Positions 44,003 through 53,387 of a stretch of DNA of 64,000 nucleotides are shown here, one piece after another. The position numbers and the translations under genes are program-made. The DNA is from Singulisphaera sp. GP187. Its GTDB lineage: Bacteria > Planctomycetota > Phycisphaerae > Phycisphaerales > SM1A02. Where the stretch lies: the NCBI GenBank assembly GCA_945871915.1, contig CAMBXO010000001.1:62001-126000 (forward strand), in the 5' to 3' direction. The notes below the pieces were generated by a model that was not told the origin of the DNA, did no database searches, and saw only the letters and a program-made list of their open reading frames with translations. The first letter of the stretch is position 1; the number at the start of each line of letters is the position of its first letter.

Positions 44003-45742
44003 ATGAGCAGCAACGCAGACATCGCTCAGAAGTTTCATGAGATGGCCAATGCGCTTGAGTTGCTCGGAGAGAACGCATTTCGTGTCAACGCATTACGGAA
44101 AGTCGCCCGTGCGGCCGAAGACGCCACCGACGATCTGGCGGCCGTGGCTCGAAGTGATCCGAAGGCAATCGAATCCATCGATGGCATTGGCGCGTCGAGC
44201 GCTCGCAAAATTGTGGAGTTTGCCGCCACTGGACACATGGCTGAACACGAAGCCCTGCTCAGCAAATTGCCTGCAGGATTGCTGGAGGTGCTGCGGGTTC
44301 CAGGCCTTGGACCCAAGACGGTGAAGGTGATGTGGGAGCAAGGCGGCGTGACCGATCTTGCAACACTCAAGGCCAAACTTGCCAGCGGCGAACTCGCGTC
44401 GCTGCCTCGCATGGGTGCCAAAACGCTGCAGAATATTGCTGAGAATCTGGCGTTTCTTCAAACCGCCAATCAACGCACGCGACTTGGAACCGCCCTGCCA
44501 TTGGCCGAGGCCATGATCGAGCGATTGGCTGCACTCCCAGGCGTGGTGCACGCCAGCTTTGCCGGAAGTGTGCGTCGAGGCCGCGAGACGATCGGAGATG
44601 TCGATCTCTTGGTGGCCACACGCCATCCGGAACCGGTCATGTCTGCGTTCGTTGGTTCCGTGGATGTGGCTCAAGTGATCGCACATGGCTCCACCAAGAG
44701 CAGTGTGCGTTTGCAAAGCGGATTGCAAGTAGATCTGCGGGCCGTTGTTCCGGAGTGTTGGGGCGCGGCGCTTCTGTATTTCACAGGAAGTAAGGAGCAC
44801 AATGTCATTCTGCGAGAGCGTGCGCAAAAGCAACGCATGCGATTGAATGAATATGGTTTGTTTCCGGATGATGGTGATGACACGCCGCCGCAGGAACGAG
44901 GGTGTAAGCCAGTCGCCGCCGCAACCGAAGCGTCGATTTATAAGTCGCTTGGTCTAGAGTGGATTCCACCAGAGTTGCGAGAAGCACGCGGTGAATGCGA
45001 TCGGCCAGTTCCAACATTGATCGAGGTCGTAAACATTCGCAGAGAACTGCATTGCCACACCACGGCAAGCGATGGCCAATGCACCATCGAGCAGATGGTG
45101 GGCGAAGCAAAGCGGCGTGGATTTGATTGCATCGCCGTCACCGATCACAGCCGAAGTAGTGCGCAGGCGAATGGACTTTCCATCGATCGCCTCCTGGAGC
45201 ATGTCGCCCTGGTGCGTGCGGTGGCGAATCAGGTTTCTGGCATTCATGTTCTTGCGGGCAGTGAAGTGGACATTCTTGCGGATGGTCGGCTGGACTATCC
45301 AGACGAGGTGCTTGCACAACTTGATTGGGTGGTGGCCAGTCCACACACGGCCCTTCGCCAAGACTCCGAGGCGGCAACGGAACGATTGCTCAAGGCCATT
45401 GCCAATCCGCATGTGTGCGTCATCGGACATCCCAGCGGAAGGGTCTTGGGTGGTCGACCGGGTCTTGAACCGCAGTGGCAACAACTCTTTGACGCGGCGG
45501 CCAAAGCGGGCGTTGCCATGGAAATCAATGCCAATCCGCTGCGGCTCGATCTGCCGGATCAGTTGGTGCGAGCGGCCATCGCGGCAGGTTGCAATCTCAG
45601 CATCAATACCGACGCGCACGGTCTGGACAACTTTGATTTGCTGCGCTACGGAGTCATCACTGGCAAGCGTGGTGGATTGACAGCGGTGCATTGCATCAAT
45701 TCGTGGCCGTGGAAACAATTTGATGCGTGGCGAAAGAGTTAG
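44003..45742 (+). CDS. polX: DNA polymerase X family (PolX) with PHP exonuclease domain
   Basis: 579 residues. The N-terminal helix-hairpin-helix region (SIDGIGASSARKIVEFA, VPGLGPKTVKVMWEQ) is followed by the nucleotidyltransferase core SVRRGRETIGDVDLLV with the catalytic aspartates, and a C-terminal PHP domain (HCHTTASDGQCTIEQ, AVTDHSRSS, SINTDAH) with 3'-5' exonuclease activity. It fills short gaps in DNA repair. The ATG at 44003 is supported by GGAGG (43991-43995). The TAG at 45740 is followed by the 9-bp repeat. Confidence 0.95.
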   Translation: MSSNADIAQKFHEMANALELLGENAFRVNALRKVARAAEDATDDLAAVARSDPKAIESIDGIGASSARKIVEFAATGHMAEHEALLSKLPAGLLEVLRVPGLGPKTVKVMWEQGGVTDLATLKAKLASGELASLPRMGAKTLQNIAENLAFLQTANQRTRLGTALPLAEAMIERLAALPGVVHASFAGSVRRGRETIGDVDLLVATRHPEPVMSAFVGSVDVAQVIAHGSTKSSVRLQSGLQVDLRAVVPECWGAALLYFTGSKEHNVILRERAQKQRMRLNEYGLFPDDGDDTPPQERGCKPVAAATEASIYKSLGLEWIPPELREARGECDRPVPTLIEVVNIRRELHCHTTASDGQCTIEQMVGEAKRRGFDCIAVTDHSRSSAQANGLSIDRLLEHVALVRAVANQVSGIHVLAGSEVDILADGRLDYPDEVLAQLDWVVASPHTALRQDSEAATERLLKAIANPHVCVIGHPSGRVLGGRPGLEPQWQQLFDAAAKAGVAMEINANPLRLDLPDQLVRAAIAAGCNLSINTDAHGLDNFDLLRYGVITGKRGGLTAVHCINSWPWKQFDAWRKS

Positions 45743-45760
45743 AACGCAGACGCCGCGGCG

Positions 45761-45820
45761 CACACCACGCACACCACGCACACCACGCACACCACGCACA
45801 CCACGCACACCACGCACACC
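45761..45820. repeat. 9-bp tandem repeat, about 6.7 copies
   Basis: The unit CACACCACG is repeated exactly six times (45761-45814) and ends with CACACC (45815-45820). It lies between the polX stop and the convergent amidotransferase gene. It opens all reading frames, which explains spurious His/Ala- and Val/Arg-repeat ORFs across it. Confidence 0.97.
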
Positions 45821-45850
45821 GCCGCAATCATGGATCGCGTGGCGTGTGGT

Positions 45851-46594
45851 CTAGTGCCTCAAGTCCTTCACAAGACCTGGGTTCAGGCGATCCACCGGCA
45901 TCAGCAGAACACTCACTGAATCGAAGAACCTCTTGGCGAGGCGTTCACTGGTTTGTCCAAAGCGTTCGGTGTCCTGAAGCATCGTTTGAGAATTCTCTCC
46001 CGCAGCCTTCACTTCGTTGGCACCAGTGTTGGTCTGATGTTTCACCGTCTCGCAACTCCACTCAGCGTGATACTGCATCGCGTACGTGCGAAGACCAACC
46101 GAAAACGCTTGCACCTTGCACGCCTCACTGCTTGCAAGCACCATGGCTCCCGGCGGAACCTTCAGGACATGGTCGTGATGCCAACAAAACTGTTCCACAC
46201 ACCAAGGCTGCCCGGCAAACAGCGGGTCTTCTCGCCCAGCGGCGGAAAGCGTCACCTTTTTCCATCCAACTTCCGGCTTGGTCATCGCAGCCGTCTCGCC
46301 CCCAAGTGCTGCTGCCACGAGTTGCGCACCAAGGCACAACCCAAGCACCGGCACGCCCGCGCCATGCGCATCTCGCAGCAAGTTCATTTCTGCCTGCATC
46401 CACGGACCATCCATCAAGTGAACGGTCTGCGGCCCTCCCAAACTCACTACGCCATGCACATCATCCAAATCACTTGGAACCTCCTGTCCCGCATGCAGTT
46501 TGATGAATCGAAGGCGCTGTCCGAAACTTCGCAGTGCGTTCACCAACAATTCCGCCGTGCAATCCGCTGAATGTTCAAGAATAAGAATGGCCAT
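45851..46594 (-). CDS. Class I glutamine amidotransferase (GMP-synthase-like)
   Basis: 247 residues from the ATG at 46594 (MAILILEHS). The nucleophile Cys87 sits in LGLCLGAQ, and His176/Glu178 in YHAEW complete the triad. It belongs to the GuaA-like stand-alone amidotransferases that lack a synthase domain, often acting as glutaminases or gamma-glutamyl hydrolases. Substrate unknown. Its convergent end is separated from polX by the tandem repeat. Confidence 0.88.
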   Translation of the reverse strand: MAILILEHSADCTAELLVNALRSFGQRLRFIKLHAGQEVPSDLDDVHGVVSLGGPQTVHLMDGPWMQAEMNLLRDAHGAGVPVLGLCLGAQLVAAALGGETAAMTKPEVGWKKVTLSAAGREDPLFAGQPWCVEQFCWHHDHVLKVPPGAMVLASSEACKVQAFSVGLRTYAMQYHAEWSCETVKHQTNTGANEVKAAGENSQTMLQDTERFGQTSERLAKRFFDSVSVLLMPVDRLNPGLVKDLRH

Positions 46595-46668
46595 AGGTGT
46601 GGTGAGAGTAGCACCAGAAAAACAGCCTCGATTGGTGGAGTGATCATTTCTCACAGCACACTGAATCC

Positions 46669-47073
46669 ATGGAAAGCGAATCGTCAGATCACGCCGCGGT
46701 CACTCGCCACATCAGTGGTGCGCTGGCTGAAGATGCGGCCGAAGCCCACCTTCGGTCCAACGGCCACCGCGTGCTTGGCAGAAACATCCGCCTTGGTCAC
46801 TTGGAAGTCGACCTTGTCACGATCGATCCGTCCGATGGCTCATTGGTGATCTGCGAAGTGAAAGCTCGCCGCGGCAACCATCACGCCCCCGAACTGCGTG
46901 TCGATCGCACCAAGCGGCGTCATCTGGTTACGGCCGCAGCCATGTTGTTGCAACGTCCCGCACTTCGCCAACGAGCCGTTCGTTTTGATGTGATCGCCGT
47001 GCAATTGGATGATCGCGGGCACCCCATGTCCGTGCGCCACCTGGCTCGAGCCTTCGACGCGGGCGATGTTTAA
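46669..47073 (+). CDS. yraN: YraN family (UPF0102) endonuclease-like protein
   Basis: 134 residues. The restriction-nuclease-like core shows AEDAAEAHLRSNGHRVLGRN, HLEVDLVTID and ICEVKAR, carrying the E-x-D...E-x-K catalytic pattern. Role is not established; YraN genes commonly sit near rplS, rnhB or DNA-processing genes, but not here. Divergent from the amidotransferase and convergent with the SurA-like gene, five bases apart. Confidence 0.87.
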   Translation: MESESSDHAAVTRHISGALAEDAAEAHLRSNGHRVLGRNIRLGHLEVDLVTIDPSDGSLVICEVKARRGNHHAPELRVDRTKRRHLVTAAAMLLQRPALRQRAVRFDVIAVQLDDRGHPMSVRHLARAFDAGDV

Positions 47074-47078
47074 CGGCC

Positions 47079-48392
47079 TCAACTATTCGGAACAGCCGAT
47101 CGCCAATATCGCTCCAGTGCAAATTGCACCAATCGACTTCGCATCGCCGTCAGATCCTCGGCGATCCACCGGGTTCGGATCGACTGCAGGTAGTGAAACT
47201 GCTCCATACCGAATCGTTCATTTTCAAGTTGCCTCCGCAATTGCAACTGCAGCGTCGGGTCAAAAATACTCCGAGCCGGTGCCTGCTTACTCGGCAGGAG
47301 CGTCATCCAGGTCACTTGCGCGCGACCTTCCACCGGGCCATCCACCACCCCCTCCTTCAGCGTCTTGATTCGCTCTTTCATTTCGTCCACAAGGTCCGCC
47401 TCACCATCAATACCTTTGGGACCCAGTTTCATTTCTCGCCACAACCCACCGTTAGGCAAGTTCAACTCGGTCGCAACTTCGCTGTAACTCTTACCGCTCG
47501 CAAAGAGAGCTTTCACCTGCTCCACTTTCACCGTATCCGTCTTCATGATCGCAATGCGACCCAAGCCAAGCGTTGGCGGCGGGTTGTACACCAGATAATT
47601 CTTCGTATACAGCCTCTCAATGTCACGCCAACTCACAATGGTGCGTGGCCGAATGCGGCGACGCATTAAGTCCGAGGCCAGAATCTCATTCTTCTGCCGC
47701 TGCATGAACTCCTCAATTGTGGTGCCGGGAAATTCTTCTTCAATACTTTGCTGCGCCTCCGCGCGACTGCCGCCTCGATTGGCAATTTCTTTTTCTTGTA
47801 GGTCGCGCATCCATGCCAGCAAGCCCTCTTTGGCCTCGTCTGGAATCGCACCCTCCGCCTCGCTGATCACCAATTGGTTGTTGACAAATTGTTCAAAGGC
47901 ATCGTCCAGCATCTGGCGGAACTCCTGATACGCCTTCGCACGATCAGGACCCGACACAATGGTGCGAATGCGATCTTCACGCGTGGAGAGAAAGTCATTG
48001 GCATACAGCGGCTTGCCATTGATCTGGCCAATCAGCGAATCCACCGGCCACCGTTGCCCGGGCGCCAAAGCTTCACCAATCTTTGTTCCATCCGGAACGG
48101 TGGTCGGCGTCCCATCTGGATTGGTGCTGGTAAGGCCCTTGGTGGTAATGGTGGTGTCCACACCACTTGGCGTCGTCGAGGACGTCACGGTGTCCACTTC
48201 GCCGGTTGGCGGTGCAAACTCGCTCGCCGGAACTTCGACAATGCTCGGCCGCACATCATGGGGCGTTTGACCTTTCACAAACGCAGTCACTGAAATGTCC
48301 CGTGAATCCTTGGGCACTTCGTCCTGTGTTAGGCAGCCGCAAACCACCGCAATGCCCAGGCCGCAGCACATGATCTTGCAGGTCCAATGCAC
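47079..48392 (-). CDS. SurA/PPIC-type chaperone-like lipoprotein
   Basis: 437 residues. The N-terminus MHWTCKIMCCGLGIAVVCGC gives a type II signal with lipid Cys20. A threonine- and serine-rich linker (about 60-110) precedes a SurA N-terminal-like helical region (GQINGKPLYANDFLSTREDRI) with a parvulin-type insert poorly conserved (LGLGRIAIMKTDTVKVEQVKALFASGKSYSEVATELN). It is likely a periplasmic folding factor; peptidyl-prolyl isomerase activity is unproven. 69 bases of space from the divergent DUF1844 gene. Confidence 0.75.
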   Translation of the reverse strand: MHWTCKIMCCGLGIAVVCGCLTQDEVPKDSRDISVTAFVKGQTPHDVRPSIVEVPASEFAPPTGEVDTVTSSTTPSGVDTTITTKGLTSTNPDGTPTTVPDGTKIGEALAPGQRWPVDSLIGQINGKPLYANDFLSTREDRIRTIVSGPDRAKAYQEFRQMLDDAFEQFVNNQLVISEAEGAIPDEAKEGLLAWMRDLQEKEIANRGGSRAEAQQSIEEEFPGTTIEEFMQRQKNEILASDLMRRRIRPRTIVSWRDIERLYTKNYLVYNPPPTLGLGRIAIMKTDTVKVEQVKALFASGKSYSEVATELNLPNGGLWREMKLGPKGIDGEADLVDEMKERIKTLKEGVVDGPVEGRAQVTWMTLLPSKQAPARSIFDPTLQLQLRRQLENERFGMEQFHYLQSIRTRWIAEDLTAMRSRLVQFALERYWRSAVPNS

Positions 48393-48461
48393 ATCGACAT
48401 GCTATGGCTTTCAACCGACCTTTGCGTTGGAACCATCTATACTCGCCTTAGGAGAAACCCA

Positions 48462-48929
48462 ATGAGCGAATCCGACACACCCAAACTGCATGTGGATAGC
48501 GACTGGAAGGCGCAGGCTCAAGCTGAGAAAGAACGGCTGACCAAGCAAGAGGTTGCCAAGGGACCGAAAGCCGGCCGCGAAGAAATGCCGCCAGCCGATT
48601 TTCGCAGTCTTGTTGGATTGCTCGCAAGTCAGGCTGTGGGCGGTCTAGGCGGGTACACCGATGAACAGGGCCGCGTGATGGTGGACCTGATGGGAAGTCG
48701 CTTTGCCATTGATCTGCTTGGGGTTCTACAAGAAAAATGCAAAGGCAATCTCACGCCTGAGGAAAGTAAAGACATCGCCGAAGTGGTTGCCGAACTTCGC
48801 AATCGCTTTGTGCAGATTGCACAGATGGTGGCGGCTCGAGCCGCGTCAGGTGAGCCGCTGACGCAACGGCCTGCCTCGCCTGGAGCCGCGGCAGCGACTC
48901 CCGCTGGACCCAAATTAGTGATTCCCTAA
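48462..48929 (+). CDS. DUF1844 family protein
   Basis: 155 residues from the ATG at 48462, preceded by GGAGAA (48451-48456). The DUF1844 core reads FRSLVGLLASQAVGGLG, RFAIDLLGVLQEKCKGNLTPEE and VVAELRNRFVQIA. Typical in planctomycetes and other groups, of unknown function. A charged N-terminal part (about 1-45) and an alanine/proline-rich C-terminus lie outside the domain. Convergent with the GT-C-like gene, one base apart. Confidence 0.9.
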   Translation: MSESDTPKLHVDSDWKAQAQAEKERLTKQEVAKGPKAGREEMPPADFRSLVGLLASQAVGGLGGYTDEQGRVMVDLMGSRFAIDLLGVLQEKCKGNLTPEESKDIAEVVAELRNRFVQIAQMVAARAASGEPLTQRPASPGAAAATPAGPKLVIP

Positions 48930-48930
48930 T

Positions 48931-50358
48931 TCACGCGAAGGCGGGCTGAAAGACGCCGCGATACCACATAAAGAGTTGCAACAAGGCCAGCAGCGCCATG
49001 CCGTTCACGCACCAACGATCGCTGCGGCTATCGCTTCCCTGCCCCATCGCCACCAGCCATCCAAGGGCCAGTAACACCCACGGATCAAAGTATCGCTGAA
49101 ATGTTTGCGCGTTCAGACTCTGTGCCACGGCCATCACGGCCAGCGCACACAACAACATGGTGGCCTCTCTGGCATGGCCGCGGCGGGACGCTCGTTCGTA
49201 GAGACCGCACGCAACAAAGCCACCGAGTCCCGCAAGAAACACAAGGACCACTGATCGACCATTGACCGCCGGTGTTGCCCGTACCACATTCCAAAGCGGG
49301 CCGCCCCAACGACCAACTTCATGTGCGGCAACCAGTCGCTCTGCGTGTGGTGGAGTGGATGCGTCAATCGCTTGGGTCGTAGCGCGGTCATCCCCAATTC
49401 GTTCACCGGATGGTGTGCCAATCAATTGCGCATCCGCCGGCAACACTTTGTGATAATCACTTCGCACCAATGAGCACATCGCTGCAATCGCTAAGGCAAT
49501 AAATATGCTCCGCCGCAGACTCCATGGACCGAGCCCGGTGATCACGCCTGGAAGAAGAAACACTCCCCATGCACCGCCCACGGCAAGCATCATCACCATT
49601 GCGGCGGGGTTTCCTGCTGATTCGTGGAATGCTTGAAAGCGAGGCGGCACGCTTCCGCCCCAGATCACCATAAACGCAGCGACGCACGCCACCGCTGGAA
49701 TCAATGCCGCACCCGCCCATATCAAACGCCTACTCAGTGGAGCCGATGGTTGCCCAACTTCTTGCGTCATCGCTCGCACAAGCGCCGGAACACAGCACCA
49801 CACAAGAATCTGCCGAACCAGAACAGTCGCCGACGCAAGAACACCAATCAGTACGAAGGTGCGAGACGTCTTCCGAGCAAGCAACGCGACCCCCATCGTT
49901 GCAGAACCAAGTGCCAACGCCGCCGCATCCGTCGTCATCCATGTTGCTGAACCGAGCACATACGGAGACAAGGCCAGCGGTGCAATGAGCCACGCTGCCG
50001 TGCTGCAGCTCACCCATCCACAGACCACTCGAAATGAAATCAACCACGCTGCAAGCCCAGCCAGACTGCCCACCAATCGAAGCACCGTCAGCGAGCCGCC
50101 GGCGCGATCCACCAAGGCCAGTACCAAATGAAATCCGGGTGTGGTGCTGGTGAACGAATTGCGAAGATCAGGTGCTGGCAAACCAGCCGCAAGGCGGTGA
50201 ATTTCCACAGCGTGGTAATCAACCATGTCGTTGGCCTGACTCGTTCCGCCGCCGCCAGCAAGAATCGCCGGCCACACCAATGCACAAAAAACAAACGCCA
50301 ATCCAATCATCCACTGTCGCATCGAGGTTTCAACGGCTTGTGGATGACTGTTCATCAT
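48931..50358 (-). CDS. Polytopic membrane glycosyltransferase-like protein (GT-C type)
   Basis: 475 residues from the ATG at 50358; about ten to twelve hydrophobic segments. A periplasmic loop near 45-75 carries NDMVDYHAVEIHRLAAGLPAPDL then TTPGFHL, the kind of acidic D-x-H loop found in lipid-sugar GT-C enzymes such as ALG10 and PMT. It follows the UbiA/DPPR-type gene by 17 bases, so it probably uses a polyprenyl-phosphate sugar. Specific donor and acceptor are unknown. Confidence 0.65.
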   Translation of the reverse strand: MMNSHPQAVETSMRQWMIGLAFVFCALVWPAILAGGGGTSQANDMVDYHAVEIHRLAAGLPAPDLRNSFTSTTPGFHLVLALVDRAGGSLTVLRLVGSLAGLAAWLISFRVVCGWVSCSTAAWLIAPLALSPYVLGSATWMTTDAAALALGSATMGVALLARKTSRTFVLIGVLASATVLVRQILVWCCVPALVRAMTQEVGQPSAPLSRRLIWAGAALIPAVACVAAFMVIWGGSVPPRFQAFHESAGNPAAMVMMLAVGGAWGVFLLPGVITGLGPWSLRRSIFIALAIAAMCSLVRSDYHKVLPADAQLIGTPSGERIGDDRATTQAIDASTPPHAERLVAAHEVGRWGGPLWNVVRATPAVNGRSVVLVFLAGLGGFVACGLYERASRRGHAREATMLLCALAVMAVAQSLNAQTFQRYFDPWVLLALGWLVAMGQGSDSRSDRWCVNGMALLALLQLFMWYRGVFQPAFA

Positions 50359-50375
50359 GCATGCGCCTGTGCGGA

Positions 50376-51326
50376 TTACCGTAGCAGCAAACCCTTGAGC
50401 ATGATTTCTAGGGGCGGCCAGTACAGAACCCCCAGCGTTCCCGCGACAAAGACCACAATGGTTGCAAGCAAGGTGCGATCGCCCTTCAGTGTGTCCAGCG
50501 GCGCGTCCGACAGTCCAAGATTGGCTCGTCGATAAAAGCGATGAATGGCAATCATCACCAGCGGCGTGAGCAGAGCCAATCCCATCGATCGTGCACCGTA
50601 CAGGCGATCCGCATGCGCCGACAATGTGTACATGACATACAGCATCACCACGAGCGCCCCACTCACACCCAACAACCAATTCATCTGATCTCGCGATTCA
50701 TAACCCTGCCTTGCCTTCCATTGAGTCTCAACTCCCGCGGCTGAGGCATTCTCGGTGGCGGCCAAGTCGCACAATCGCTTGGTGAATCCAAGAAAGAGTG
50801 TAAGAAAGAAGACACACAGAATCAGCCACACAGAAATCTGAACATCAATCGCTGCCGCACCACCCGCTGCTCGCAAACAGAAACCACCTGCCAGCACGGA
50901 GACATCCACAAGCGGCATTCGTTTCAGCCGAATGTTGTAGAGAACCTGCACCAGCACATACGAAAGAACACACCAACCCGTTACGCGATTGACCATCCCA
51001 AACGCGACGACCACCGCGATGACTTGAAGCACGAGTCCAAGAATTCCAGAAGCACCCGGTGTGATTTCGCCTGAGGCAACGGGCCGCAACCGCTTGATTG
51101 GATGCAGGCGATCCTTCGCCGCGTCCAACGCATCGTTGACGCAGTAACTGCCGCTTGCGGCAAGACAGAAACAGATCAACGCATCCACAAGGGGCCAGAC
51201 CCTGGACCAGATTTCAGATTGCGCGCTGCCTTGACCCTGACCTGAAAGCCAGAAGACAGCAGGCAAAAGAACAAAGACATTCTTTGTCCAGTCGCCGGGT
51301 CGCAGAAGTCGAAGCCATGCAGGCAT
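50376..51326 (-). CDS. UbiA-family prenyltransferase, DPPR-synthase-like
   Basis: 316 residues, about nine helices. The first Asp-rich motif NDALDAAKD (64-72) fits N-D-x2-D-x3-D, and the N-terminal RLLRPGDWTKNVFVLLP is like decaprenyl-phosphate phosphoribosyltransferase (Rv3806c-type) enzymes, which attach phosphoribose to polyprenyl phosphate. The second motif is TLFLGFTKRLCDLA. Together with the GT-C-like gene this suggests a lipid-linked sugar donor and its user. A menaquinone or haem prenyltransferase is less likely because of the N-terminus. Confidence 0.8.
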   Translation of the reverse strand: MPAWLRLLRPGDWTKNVFVLLPAVFWLSGQGQGSAQSEIWSRVWPLVDALICFCLAASGSYCVNDALDAAKDRLHPIKRLRPVASGEITPGASGILGLVLQVIAVVVAFGMVNRVTGWCVLSYVLVQVLYNIRLKRMPLVDVSVLAGGFCLRAAGGAAAIDVQISVWLILCVFFLTLFLGFTKRLCDLAATENASAAGVETQWKARQGYESRDQMNWLLGVSGALVVMLYVMYTLSAHADRLYGARSMGLALLTPLVMIAIHRFYRRANLGLSDAPLDTLKGDRTLLATIVVFVAGTLGVLYWPPLEIMLKGLLLR

Positions 51327-51394
51327 GCCTCACTCTATCGGCCGAATTCAACCGAGTTCGCCAACACGCCCCTGGTTCCAATGGTTTCGCTGGT

Positions 51395-52222
51395 CTAGCC
51401 GTTCACACGCACGCGTCGAGGCTGCCCTGCCTCCACTCGTTCAATCGAAATGGCAAGCCCGGTATCTGCACTCACCTCCAACAGGACACCGTTGAGGCGC
51501 ACCTCCCCACCACTGACCTCATATTGAACTGGCAACGCAGTGGTCATGTGATGAACCACTCGACTTGCGTCGCGACCAATCACGCCATCGTGAGGACCGC
51601 ACATTCCCATGTCGGTGACAAAGGCCGTTCCACCCGGAAGCAAACGCTCGTCGGCCGTCGCAACATGCGTGTGCGAACCAATGACCGCCGCCACGCGACC
51701 ATCAAGGTGATGGGCCAAGGCCGCCTTTTCACTGGTCACTTCCATATGTGCTTCCACAATCACCACAGGTCTTTTTTCCGGCATGGTCCGAAGCCACTCG
51801 TCACATGCAGCAAATGGATCGTCGGCAGGAAGCGGAAACAGAATTCGACCAAGCACGGTCGCAACAAAAATGTCCCGCGATCGCTCGCCCTCTGCAGGAA
51901 TTCGAATAAATCGTTTCCCAGGAGCCTTGGCAGACAGATTCAATGGACGAAGGATCGGCTCGCCGGGGTCTTCAAGTGTGGTCGTAATTCTGGGGTCACG
52001 AAATACATGGTCGCCCAAGGTGACTGCGTCCGCACCGGCTTCTCGCAGGCTGCGGTACAAGTCAGCCGAAATACCGGAACCATTGCGAATATTCTCACCG
52101 TTCACAATCACCGCATCCGTTGCCAGTCGGGTCTTCAGTTCGGGAAGCAATTGTTGCAACGCGGATCGCCCCGGTGCCCCGACAATATCTCCCAAGAACA
52201 GGATGCGAATCGGCCGTGCCAT
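51395..52222 (-). CDS. ymdB: YmdB/TIGR00282 family metallophosphoesterase (cyclic-nucleotide phosphodiesterase-like)
   Basis: 275 residues. ILFLGDIVGAPGRSALQQLLPEL opens the protein, followed by VIVNGENIRNGSGI, GDHVFRD, EAHMEVTSEKAA and GSHTHVATADERLL, the complete set of metal ligands. The B. subtilis homolog hydrolyses cAMP in vitro and affects RNA levels. Divergent from the DUF3553 gene; upstream of the UbiA-type gene by 68 bases. Confidence 0.92.
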   Translation of the reverse strand: MARPIRILFLGDIVGAPGRSALQQLLPELKTRLATDAVIVNGENIRNGSGISADLYRSLREAGADAVTLGDHVFRDPRITTTLEDPGEPILRPLNLSAKAPGKRFIRIPAEGERSRDIFVATVLGRILFPLPADDPFAACDEWLRTMPEKRPVVIVEAHMEVTSEKAALAHHLDGRVAAVIGSHTHVATADERLLPGGTAFVTDMGMCGPHDGVIGRDASRVVHHMTTALPVQYEVSGGEVRLNGVLLEVSADTGLAISIERVEAGQPRRVRVNG

Positions 52223-52293
52223 CGGTACACTTTAGCGAGTGAACGGAGACCGGCTTTCCCAACGGATTGCCTCTCCCCACCACACTCTGACCT

Positions 52294-52938
52294 ATGGGCA
52301 TGTCCGTTATCGCTTTCAAGATTGGTGACAAAGTTCGATCCAGCAAGCGTCCCGAATGGGGCGACGGCTCGATTATGAAATTGGATGCCATCACCTTTCA
52401 GGGCAAATCGGATGTGCAGATTTACGCCCGCTTTCAGGCCGTTGGAGTGAAGACCCTTTTGGCCAGTGCGGCGGATCTGATCGCCGCGGATGGGGCGAAT
52501 GATGATTCGTTGACTGCCATCCACCGCCCAAGCACCTTGAACGACGCCGATGCAACCAAGCACAAAGGCTGGCTCGGATCGATCGACGGATGCAAGGCAC
52601 AGGAAATCATGACCAAGTTGCCGCCAGCGGCCACTGATCCATTTCTGAGTTTACGCAAGCGGCTCGAAAACACGGTAGCGCTCTATCGATTCGATGGCGA
52701 CAACGGTCGATTGATCGAGTGGTCGGTGGCCCAAAGCGGTTTGGACGATCCCATGTCTCGCTTCAATCGAAATGAACTAGAGCAGTTCTATAAGCGATGG
52801 AAGTTTGAACTTGATGCGCATCTCAAGGAACTTCTTGGCGAAGTTCGCCGTGAACCAGAAACGCTGCAGGCCGCCATGGCCAAGGCCAGCGTGGCGGCGC
52901 AACGAGCTGTGCAAAAATTGCAATCCACCGCAAAGTAA
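52294..52938 (+). CDS. DUF3553 domain protein with charged C-terminal region
   Basis: 214 residues. The N-terminal DUF3553 unit reads FKIGDKVRSSKRPEWGDGSIMKL and YARFQAVGVKTLL, a small beta-barrel otherwise found next to helicases. A helical part follows with FLSLRKRLENTVALYRFDG and a C-terminal coiled region (about 165-214). Start could be 52294 or 52300. Function unknown. About 200 bases of intergenic DNA follow. Confidence 0.78.
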   Translation: MGMSVIAFKIGDKVRSSKRPEWGDGSIMKLDAITFQGKSDVQIYARFQAVGVKTLLASAADLIAADGANDDSLTAIHRPSTLNDADATKHKGWLGSIDGCKAQEIMTKLPPAATDPFLSLRKRLENTVALYRFDGDNGRLIEWSVAQSGLDDPMSRFNRNELEQFYKRWKFELDAHLKELLGEVRREPETLQAAMAKASVAAQRAVQKLQSTAK

Positions 52939-53144
52939 ATCGCCTCGACGGCCGCGGCGTGCGTTGCGAATTCTGCGACAACTCCTTGTTCCGTCGGTCC
53001 AAAGTGCTTTCGTCCCTCAACCCGCAGAGAAGTTCCGTCTGTGCGGTCTGTCCATCACGCGTATGGCGGAATCTTCCATTTGCGGCGCGACGCCGCTTGC
53101 TTTCTCACGCCGCACAATAGACCGTGCAGGTGGAGGTGTGGGCA

Positions 53145-53354
53145 ATGGACAAGCGATTTGTAGATGTCATCAACGATCTCAAGCACTGCTGGCTGCAATG
53201 GGAAGCCAGCGAAGCCGGCCGCCAAGGCGTGCTCGAGCGACTCGAGAATCTTTCCATGTTGGTGGCGTACCAAGGGTTTGACCTTGAAGCCACTCGCCGA
53301 GAGAACAAGGCTTTGCGAGAACACATCGCAAAGGGTCATCCGCGCAGACGCTAA
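53145..53354 (+). CDS. Small coiled-coil protein
   Basis: 69 residues from an ATG with GGAGG eight bases upstream (53132-53136). Sequence is helical and charged, with heptad-like runs (VINDLKHCWLQWEASEAGRQ, LEATRRENKALREH) and a basic RRR end. No family recognised. The good Shine-Dalgarno and codon use argue it is real, though small. Confidence 0.55.
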   Translation: MDKRFVDVINDLKHCWLQWEASEAGRQGVLERLENLSMLVAYQGFDLEATRRENKALREHIAKGHPRRR

Positions 53355-53387
53355 GAAGTTGCGGGTGTCACAACCGGGTGGAGCCGA

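Noticed and set aside
45727-46503. Plus-strand ORF with a His-His-Ala repeat, and a minus-strand ORF starting Met-Arg-Gly-Val at 45817
   Set aside because: Both arise from the CACACCACG tandem repeat, which is open in every frame. Their remainders lie opposite the amidotransferase and polX genes respectively.
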